Source: Mesostigma viride (taxonomy: Eukaryota; Streptophyta; Mesostigmatophyceae; Mesostigmatales; Mesostigmataceae). From it: DNA of 64,000 nt. Of this stretch, positions 52,985-61,615 are shown piece after piece. The notes under the pieces were generated by a model. It ran no database searches, was not told the origin of the DNA, and was given only the letters and a program-made list of their open reading frames with translations. Both the position numbers and the translations under genes were made by a program. Position 1 is the first letter of the stretch; each line of letters starts with the position of its first letter. The stretch is taken from assembly GCA_009746045.1 (NCBI GenBank), contig RPFO01000213.1, positions 2,372,334-2,436,333 on the forward strand, given 5' to 3'.

Positions 52985-55165
52985 AAGCTACGAGCCACGA
53001 GCCACGAGGTAGCCATGGCTGACGGCGGAGCTCATAGCTTTCACGTTTGAGCACCGAATTTAGTCGTGAATATCACAATCGCTTCGTCTTTCTCAGACGC
53101 ACATGCTGATATAATTTTCCGACGCTATTACGCAATATACGATGAGCAAACGCCCATCGACGCAATGCAGCCTGACGGCTGCGCTCGGCAATGAAAATAC
53201 GTCTGCAGCTCCGGCTGCAGCTTCGCCATCAGGGCCGGAAGGCAGTGGTGACACTTATATTATAGTCGCGCACTGGTGGTCGCCCAGAACCCTCCCGGGC
53301 TTTCCTCGCCCTCTGCATCGCCTGACCCAAAGCGCAGTCGCCCAGGCGAACCTGGCTGGTCTGAGCGTGATTTTGACGTTGATAGGCTCTTTACCACCTT
53401 AGACGCCAACAGGCCTGCCTTTTTCGACATGCCACCCATCAAGATACTGGAGCTCGTGTTTTATGGGTCACACGCCTCACTGCTGGCCCTGTGCCAGCAA
53501 CTCCATTCCAACACCCAGTTTTTCCGCAACGGAGCTGACGGCCGGTATTCCCACCGCGTATCAGACTCGTCGACCAACCTGGCCGGCTGGTCTCGCCCCC
53601 GCCTTCAGCTCGCAGCTTGAAGATCTTTACCCTCCCTAAGCGCTCGGCCGAGGACCTTCTGCACCCCGCCCCCATTACCAAATCCACCTTCGTCCACCAC
53701 CTCCACGCCGCCCTCTCACAGCACGTGACGCCCATTGCTGCAGATGTGGCAGCCGTGGGTCGCACGCTGGCTGCTGAGCTCCCCACCATCCCCACCGCCA
53801 CCGCCGCCCTCCTCGCCTCCCCCCCCCCCCCCCCTCCGCCTCCACCGACTGGACATCACCGCCCAGCTCCGCGACATCGACCAGCGTCTTAAGGACAATG
53901 CCATCGCTATCGAGGTAATCTGCATGCAGGACACCGCAGGCCTCACCGCCCAGGCGGTGAAGGACATCAGTGGCTGGCCTGGCCGCCGATGCCCCTCCCA
54001 TCACCACCTGGGCGGACGTGCTTAAGCAACACAACACCTCCACCACCTCCGCCGTCGCAGCCCAGCTCCAACGGCAGACGCTTGACCTCCGCGAGGAGGC
54101 CGAGCTCGCCAAGCACAGCCTCAACGTCATTGTCAAGAACTTCGACATGGAGGAAGGTGAGAATTCCGAGAAGCTTACGCGTACGTTTGCATGAGATAGA
54201 AATCCTTGGTCACATGGGTCTTAATGGTGAGATCGACCTGGTCGCCCACCGCCTTCCCGGCCGCGCGCGGGGTAAGGCAGGGGCGCCCCCGCTCCTTCTC
54301 ACCTTTAAGAGTTCACCCGGCGGACAAGATTTCTTTTCTCCGACGCCGCAAGCGGCTCGAGAAGACTCTCTTCACCCTTGACGACGACTTGACCCTGGCG
54401 CAGCAACAACGGCGACGGGAGCTATGGCCGACCTACCTCCAGCTCCGGCAGACCGAAGGCGGGGCAGCCGGTGTACTGGAAGGGCCGGGGCGGCCATCTA
54501 CGTCGGCCACAAGCCCTGGCATGCGACCCCCGCGGCCCCAGCGACTCCAGACGCCGCCCCAGCTTAGGGGAATACAGCAGTAGTAGTGTAGAATAGATAG
54601 ACCGTGGCCATGTACATTCTGATCAGGCACTCCGCAAAGGTGATTCAAACCAGTTGCGTTGAGTGCCGGGCCGCGGAAAACGCGGAAAAACGCGATCTGC
54701 AAATGAATCCGACCGGAATCGAACTGGGGACCTCATGTACATGTTCGCCTCCTACAGGCACTACACCAGCTGAGCCACGAGCATTATTTTACCATGTACA
54801 TGTGTGCCTATGATGTGCCACACTCCAGATGATGCCTAGTTTCATTTAGTTATGCTGTGCCCATGCAGAGAGCTGCTCTCTGCTGAGATGCCACGCTCTA
54901 GTTTTTGTATAGCCATGATGATCTTCCCCCACATGGCATGCTCCCCCCCTTACCCGGGCATAGCGTGATAGACCGGCCATGAGGGTGCAGGTGCCCTGGT
55001 GCACCTAGAGCAGGCCGGGGTAGCTTACATTCCCACCCTTGCATGAAGTAGCCTAGAATGTATCATAAAAGCCATATATGCGGCCCCTTCTCAGGGATAT
55101 GTGCTACATTTACTCCCAACGGAGTGATGTTGATAATTAATAATTAATTAATTTTAATTAATGAT
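52985..55165 (+). mobile_element. ORF1-bearing element A2, nearly full length, without RT
   Basis: The 5' UTR (ccacgaggtagccatggctg) leads to an ATG at 53142 (MSKRPSTQCSLTAALGNENT). The body has GSHASLLALCQQLH, a coiled-coil region, and the C-terminal motif DDDLTLAQQQRRRELWPTYL. The 3' UTR ends in CTCC-CAAC-GGAG and a TAAT tail. The frame changes several times, so it is not functional. Length and both ends match element A3. It differs from A3 by a 125-bp segment flanked by CATGTACAT in the 3' UTR (54618-54742). Confidence 0.8.
54706..54777 (-). tRNA. tRNA-like segment, probably pseudo-tRNA or SINE-type
   Basis: On the minus strand there is a good box A (TGGCTCAGCTGG) and box B (AGTTCGATTCC) about 45 bp apart. 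D-, anticodon and T-stems contain mismatches, so I do not believe it is a working tRNA gene. The box B half lies in the 125-bp segment 54618-54742, while the box A half belongs to the surrounding 3' UTR shared with A1. Confidence 0.4.
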
Positions 55166-55645
55166 GATCTTCCCCCACCTGGCATGCTCCCCCCCCCTCC
55201 GGGCATAGCGTGATAGACCATGAGGGTGCAGGTGCCCTGGGGCACCTATAGAGCAAGGGTAGCTTACATTCCCTCCCTTGCATGAAGTAGCCTAGAATGT
55301 ATTAACCCTTCGTCCCGCGAAAATGCCTGATTTCAGTGGTACATATTTGTTTGCAGCTGTCACAAAAAAAATACCAAAAATACCAGGATTTATTCTTGAA
55401 TTCTATGAGATGTTTCTGACCTATTAATTTTGAAAGTTTCAGACCAAAAATCGCATGTTTAATAGGTTTGCCACGTGTCAGATTACAACGCGATACATCG
55501 CGTTCTAACCCTACAACGCGATGTATCGCGTTGTAAAAAAACACGGGTTAAAAGCCATATGCCCCTTCTCAGGGATATGTGCTACGTACGTTTACTCCCA
55601 ACGGAGTGATGTTGATAATTAATTAATTAATTAATTACTCCCAAC
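55166..55645 (+). mobile_element. A-type 3'-end insertion, interrupted by a MITE
   Basis: It begins gatgatcttcccccacctgg and ends with hairpin ACTCC-CAAC-GGAGT (about 55590-55603) and a TTAA tail. Removing the MITE at 55309-55547 gives an uninterrupted 3' module like that at 63340-63580. It contains only the terminal 240 bp of the ORF1 element. Confidence 0.75.
55305..55551. mobile_element. piggyBac-like MITE with TTAA duplication
   Basis: The host sequence gaatgtatTAA...ends TTAA|CCCTTCGTC on the left and AACACGGG|TTAA on the right. The related 3' modules at 63470-63490 show the empty site with one TTAA. TTAA duplication and CCC/GGG ends are typical of piggyBac-class elements. No coding capacity. 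Another copy is at 52029-52270. Confidence 0.78.
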
Positions 55646-55667
55646 AGAGTTATGTTCCTAATTAATT

Positions 55668-56812
55668 AATGGTGGTGCCCGACGTAGTCGCGAGCGGATG
55701 GAGGATTTGGTCAAGGTGGTGGTGAACTGGTGATGGGCTTGGGGGGCCATAGCTCCTCGATGGAGCGTCGATCCAAGGAGGGAGAAGAGGGCGTATTGCT
55801 GCAGTATTGGGCAGGGGCCGGCGGTGAGGATGTAGTCGTATGGGCGCCTCTGAAGGCGGGCATCGACAGGCGACCCTGGTGGAAGAGTTGCTTGCACAGT
55901 TCAATAAGCGAGGCGTGTGATCCCCAGAACACGTAGAGCAGGAGGCGGTCTTCTGGGAGCTTGTCAAAAAAGCCGGGCTGGCTGGCGTCACAGTCGAACG
56001 CGTCCCAGTTCGGCTCGGCAGGGCGACAGCGCTTGGGCTCGGGCGACGCTGCGGGCGAGGCGAGCCCGGGGGGGGTGGGCAACCACTAGGGCTTGGCTAG
56101 TGGCGCCGCTGCCTCAGCTGGGCCCAGAGGGCGAAGCTGCAGCCGTAGCTGCAGACGTATTTTCAGAGCTGCTCACCTTCCCCTCCCGTGAGGACAAGCA
56201 GCGGTTCCTGTCTCGTCACAAGAGGTTGCACGACCTCACCTGGACGCTGGACGACGACCTGACCCCCGCTCAGCAGCAGCAGCGATCGACGCGACCTGCG
56301 GCCGGAATACCTCCGCCACAAGCAGGACCCCCAGAAGCCCAAGGTGTACTGGAGGGGCGGGGACCTGATGATCAACCACAAGATGTGGACGCCCCCCGCG
56401 GGCTAGAATAGCTTATAGACCTAGCTTGTATCCATTGGTAGTCACTGCCGCTACGGCAGCCAGCTTAGAATGTTTGCCTAGCTGTGCCAACATACCTAGT
56501 CACGTGCACCGCTAACGCACGGTACACACCCAGCCATAGCCTCAGCTACTTAGCCCTTGTACAGCCATGCTACGTCCTGGTGGCTATGATCAGCTTACTC
56601 GCCCACGCTCCTTGTTATGCCATGCTCACATGGGTCTTATTGCACCCACAGATTGCCGGATCGTTAGCGTGTCCGAGTGCAGCTGTGGCATGCCTTTGGC
56701 ATATGAAGGAGAATGGGGGTCTCTGCCCTTTCTCCTGTTGTGCACACACAGGGATTAAAAGCACTTCGGTGCTCCGTGACTCCCCAACGGGAGCACGAGT
56801 TTAATTAATTAA
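55668..56812 (+). mobile_element. ORF1-bearing element A4 with 5' inversion (twin priming)
   Basis: The left half (55668 to about 56163) reads on the minus strand: coding start region, SPEPKRCRPAEPNW, then FWGSHASLIELCKQL. The right half (about 56164-56812) reads on the plus strand: LTWTLDDDLTPAQQQQR, then the 3' UTR with CTCCC-CAAC-GGGAG and a TTAA tail. Both halves come from one ORF1 element whose 5' part is inverted. The ends abut TTAATTAA runs. This is the classic product of twin priming during LINE-type integration. Confidence 0.78.
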
Positions 56813-57496
56813 TTTCAGAGCTGAGCATAGCGGCCAAGTCGGGGTAAAATTGGCTCTTTTTTAGCAAATTTAGCAAATTAGCAAATTAGCGGAAGGCGGG
56901 GGCCGAGATCAATTAAGAGGTACCTTGAAATTAAATAAGACGCATACCTCTATCGAGATATATGTTTGGAGGCGAGTTTCTATTGGCGTTAATTTGTACT
57001 ATTGTACGACAACTGTCAAGGGTGACGGCATGTACTGAAATCGCGGATACTTTCTAGATCGATTGCGCATTCGACGGTTAAAAGGCAGAGCTGCGGTTGA
57101 AAGTACTGTACGTGGGGGGGGACGGTGTTACAACGGGGGGGGGGGACGCATTTATGGGGGGGGGGGACGGTGTCACGTTGTCGGATCTTAGCCCTTGCGT
57201 CGCGCTATGCTGTGGCGAACTTATTCTCCGCCGTCAGATTGCACCGTCGATGAGCGTCGATGCTCGTCGATGAACCCAACGCAAGCCATGTGACGGAAAG
57301 AAGTAAAAATTGGTGCGGCGGCCTCTAAGCCTGAGTTTGGTAAAGTACGGAACTTGTAGCCCGGCGACTCCGCGTCGAGCAGTCCGCAGGTAGTCCGCCG
57401 GCGTTAATTTGTTAATTTTGTTAATTTGTAAACTGGGGACAACCTAGTCAGTAAAAAATAAGCTGCGGTGCACGCGCGGAGGAGCGTTTGTTCGCC
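56813..57496. other. Intergenic, with repeated poly-G runs
   Basis: I see no gene. Short agcaaatt repeats occur at 56870-56890. Three G-runs of 8-11 nt lie at 57113-57166. Confidence 0.4.
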
Positions 57497-57690
57497 ATTA
57501 ATTAATTAATTAGACTCGTGCTCCCGTGGGAGTTGCTCGCCAGATATTGCGTAATAGCTTCGGAAAATTATATCAGCGTGTGCGTTTTAGAAAGACGAAG
57601 CGATTGTGATATTCACAGCCGAATTTGGTGCCCAAATGTGAAAGTTATGAGCTCCGCCGTCAGCCATGGCTACCTCGTGGCTCATGGCGC
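57497..57690 (-). mobile_element. Minimal ORF1-element derivative A5 (5' UTR joined to 3' tail)
   Basis: On the minus strand the element's 5' UTR (ccacgaggtagccatggctg to gaagctattacgcaatat) is followed directly by a shortened hairpin CTCCC-AC-GGGAG and a TTAATTAA tail. All coding sequence is missing, leaving about 190 bp. It shows the same 5' start as A2 and A3. Confidence 0.7.
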
Positions 57691-57988
57691 GTGGTGGAGT
57701 CCAGCATCAATGCCCTACAATACACAATCTTGATGGGGAAGTGCTTTCTTGAGTAAGACCAGTCCTATCAAAAAACAAGGCAGCCAGTGCGTCCCAGCAC
57801 TCCAGAGGTCCCAGGCACAGGTTGCTTGTGTTGTCTTTATTGCAGGTTATGAACACAATGCTCGTATCCCAAGTCCCAAAATTACATGTGGGGTGTGCTT
57901 CCCTAGCATGGCATCAAGCGGCGAATGGTCGTCCGTTCCAAGAATGTTTTGGCTGGCAGACAACGTGAGAACGTTGCTAACAGGGTGT
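57691..57988. other. 3' flank of the plastid-type gene
   Basis: Presumed 3' UTR and terminator of the minus-strand gene ending at 57989. No separate coding signal. Confidence 0.35.
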
Positions 57989-58616
57989 TTACTTCTTAGC
58001 CTTGCTATCAGCCTTGGCCGCAGGGGCACCATCAGCTGTCTTGGCCGCCTCCGCCTTGACCTTGGCAAGGACCTTCTTCCTCTCGGAGACAGACAGACCC
58101 TTCTTCTGGGTGCCAGTCAGGTTGTACCCACTGGCGCTGGCCTCATAGCCACCGCTCAGGGAGCGGATGGACTCCTGGAATGGGGCACGAGTGGCAGCCT
58201 CAGCCGAGCCAGCGGCCATCAGGGCAGCTGCATCACGCAGGGCAGGGGGGAATATTGCGCGAGAGGATAAGGGGAGGGGTCAGGGCGCATTTGCAAGCAC
58301 AAAGACATTACTATAGGCATACCTTCGCTAAACAGTGTGCAGCCAGAAATGATGGAAAACAGGGGGTTGGATGCTCTGCCATGGTTAAAAACTGTCACAC
58401 AGCACAGAAAGCATTCCCCCGTTACTGCAAGTTTCTCACCCGGTCCAGCTAGACACTCTCACTCTGAGCAAATTGCACATGAGTCACACATAAGACAGTA
58501 CACCCATGATGCCCCTGCTGACATGTACACTACTGCCTGGGCGTTACTGATGCCATACTCCACTCTTGGCCCCCCCCCCCCCCAAGACCCCCCCAGACCC
58601 CCCCAAGACCCCCAAC

Positions 58617-58674
<58 letters not shown>

Positions 58675-59433
58675 ACACACACATCCACCCCCACCCCCCC
58701 TCTCACAAGCAAGGGAATGGGGCATAGGTGGGGTAAGAATGGGAAACTAGGGAGTGCCACACTTGCAAATCCGTGCATGCTGAGACTATTGCTGCGATTA
58801 TGTAACTGCTACTTACTTTCCATGAATGCCTACACTTACAGCCAAGCCAGCATAGGATTGCGAAGTGCATCTGCTTCCCAAGTCAGAAGCATGCTGGTTT
58901 ATCGCGGAACATGCAGCCTGCAGCTCTGGTAGTATATCCATCCACATAAACAGCTATTGCAGGTTGGGCCCTCTAAACGCGTCTTTCCCTGCGTTGTCCC
59001 GATGCACACGAGATGCCGACCCGCACAGTCCGATCGAGAATGGTAACGAGGGCACGCCATTCGATCATGCGTCTCATCCACAACAAGAATATAGTCTCGC
59101 ACAGTAGGTGTGCGTACCGAGGGACGCCGCAACAACAGCCTTGCCAGCCTCCAGCTTGCACACGGTGACGGTCTGCGGCCGTTGCAAAGGATAGATACAG
59201 AAAAGGCGCTCATGAGTAGGCAATGCTCACCACATCGCAGATTACAATAGTGAAAAGCGACGCGACAGAGGGCGGCATCCAAACGAGGCTAGGGCAGAAT
59301 ATAACTTGCAAGGAGCAACGGCTTGTCTACCGACCTTGGCACCGGCAGCGGGCTTGGCGACGCTCTTGAGGGCGTCACCGCGCAGCGCGGCGGCCGAAGA
59401 CAGGGCGATGGGGGCGGCGACCAGGGAAGCCAT
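57989..59433 (-). CDS. Small protein with bipartite plastid/thylakoid-type N-terminus, three exons
   Basis: Minus-strand exons are 59433-59335, 59172-59118 and 58227-57989. Junctions are GT/AG and the phases close to 131 codons with the stop. The first 40 residues are rich in A, S, K and V without acidic residues (MASLVAAPIALSSAAALRGD), like a chloroplast transit peptide. A hydrophobic stretch then ends in AxA (AVVAASLAALMAAGSAEA), like a thylakoid-lumen signal, without twin arginines. The predicted mature part of about 65 residues reads ATRAPFQESIRSLSGGYEAS and later a Lys/Ala-rich tail ending SKAKK. It could be a small photosystem-associated or lumenal protein. I do not recognise the family. 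The upstream region (59434-59560) would hold its promoter. Confidence 0.75.
58571..58697. repeat. Poly-C and (CA)n microsatellite in intron 2
   Basis: Runs of ccccccaagacc are followed by about 30 CA dinucleotides and a C-rich end. It lies in intron 2 of the plastid-type gene. Confidence 0.95.
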
Positions 59434-61615
59434 ACCTATTTTTAAAACAGCAGAAGAATAAACGCACTTGGAAACGTGTCAAGTACAATCACATACCATT
59501 GTGTCATCCTATCGCCACCATATGTCGAATGGCCTATGACGTCACTGCTGCCGATTTCTGCTGCAAAAAAAGTTACCATGCGCCATACAGAAATGGCACT
59601 CGTTGCAAGCTTAAAAGCTGGTGAATCTACATGAACGTCAAAGCTTGCCCACCTGATATGTGAGACTTTGTGGTTGAGTGGAGGTGAAAGCTGGAGACGA
59701 GGGCGACCTTGGGGAAGGCGATGGCGAGGGAATTTCACACAGCATGGCGCTCGCGTTGATTGGTCGGATAAGGCACAGATCATGCGCGCAGGAAATATAG
59801 GGGGAGCGCCGCGCCGCAGGGGACGAATAGCAGCACGCGTTCTAGTGTCAAAATTAAAACTGCGAACGCCACGTTTACATCAGCTGACATAAAAAATCGC
59901 CAGTTATCGCCCCAACGGCCATGACTACGCAGCAAACATTCTGCATATATGCCAGGCAAAAACTGTTACGTTGCTGTATGCGGACGGTGTTCCACCTGCC
60001 ACGAGGGAGCGAGTTCTATGGTGGAATTGACAACCGAGCCGCAGATCTACCGTGAGATGCCATCTGTGCGCAGGCTCTTCCATATCTGTGTTATGTCTCC
60101 GAAAGCGGGTAGACTGAAATCTTCATCGTTATCTGATCGCGGCAGTTACCCCCGCTCGACGTCACCAAGACGCCCTTAGGTCTAAATACACGTCGCAGTT
60201 GAATCCTTCCCAGTTATGGGCGTTGTTGCTGTACAGACAACTCTCTATGGCATCTCCGTAGCTTTGCAACGGGGCAAATGTGCAAGTTTGTTCTTATGCG
60301 GATCTCGCGTAGAAGCCAGGAGGCGTGAAGGTTAGACACCGATCCCATGCAGCTAAAGGCTGCGTGAAGGTCGCTAAGTGCTTGTAGATGTAAAACGTCC
60401 AAAGAGCCAATGTCACGAACGCTTCAAGTCGACCATGGCATTGCCGTCCGTGTAGCCAGTGTGGGATGGTAGGTCGGGCAGATATGCGCGGTTCGCAGCT
60501 ATTTCGCCATGATTTCTTTCGGTGAAAATTTCTATCTTTTGCTCCGTATACTGCTTTGCAAAGCTCTTTTCCCCAACTTATACATCAGTAATTCAGTTTA
60601 TCAGTAAGTGTTACTGCATCTACTGATGCCGATGAATCTTCTATTCATATGGGGAATGCTGCTTGTCTTGGACCCCGGGTATAACAAACCTGTCTTCCAG
60701 AGTCCAGACTCCAGGTAATTGCAATAAGAACGCACAGCTTCATCGTAAGAATAGTTTCCCTTAGCGTCAGCTCTTAACAAGTCAATATTCAACATGCTGC
60801 CCAGGGTGGCAGGACTGTAATTCTCTTTATACTTACAACAAGTGTATCCCGTAGGGCTCCGCCCCTAATAAAAAAGTCGCTTTTTCCCGTAAGACGTCCT
60901 ATCTAAATTCGACCCCTACTGGCCTAGGCCATTCCCACCCTTAACCCTTTGATCTGCCACATATGACTTCCAAGTTCCACTAACAAGAGGTCGCATTTCC
61001 ACGTCGCCGCCTCGCCGCTATTTGGATCCACTATTAATAACCCTGTCGGATGACCGGGTCGTGAAACTCCACTCAACTCAACCTAAACGTCGCCGGTCGC
61101 CCTCTACAAACTTTCCCGTCGCCCCATGCGGATCCCGTCGAGTAGAATCCCGTGAAAAAGAATCCCTTCTAGTAGAATCCCGTGAAAAAGAATCCCATGG
61201 AGTAGAATCCCGTCAAGTTTCTCCCGACAACAGTATTCCGTCTAGCAGTCGCCAATCACTAAATCCCGTCAATCCCGTCCATTCCGTCCATCGGCAGAGT
61301 TCAGTAAATCTCTGTCCATGATATCCTCGTGATAATTTCAAGTAGCTCCCGACCAATTAGTCCCAGCTTGAGTTGGATCCCGTAAAAAAACCTTTTTCAT
61401 ATCCCAACTCCGAGAACTGAGTAGGTGCGAATAGCGAATTTGTACCATGACCGTTGAGAAGCTCGGTTTATAGGGTAGGATAAGTAGTCAATTACTTGCA
61501 CTAAACTGCTAGCCGGTGTGCCATGTGCGGCCGCTGGTCGGGGCATGTACGCACGGAGCTAGTACTTGTTACGGAAGGCATAGATACCACCAGGCCACGA
61601 TAGATATACCAGGCC
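59434..61615. other. Intergenic region
   Basis: It holds the 5' flank of the plastid-type gene. Minor tandem repeats of about 29 bp (agtagaatcccgtgaaaaag) occur at 61138-61215, followed by further tcccgt-rich sequence to 61290. A 76-codon plus-strand frame at 59949-60179 is not supported by anything else. No gene recognised. Confidence 0.4.

Noticed and set aside
54706-54777. A functional tRNA gene
   Set aside because: Box A and box B are good but the stems are mismatched and the sequence straddles an insert boundary. Listed only as tRNA-like.
58459-58778. Val-Cys repeat frames
   Set aside because: Artefact of the CA microsatellite in an intron.
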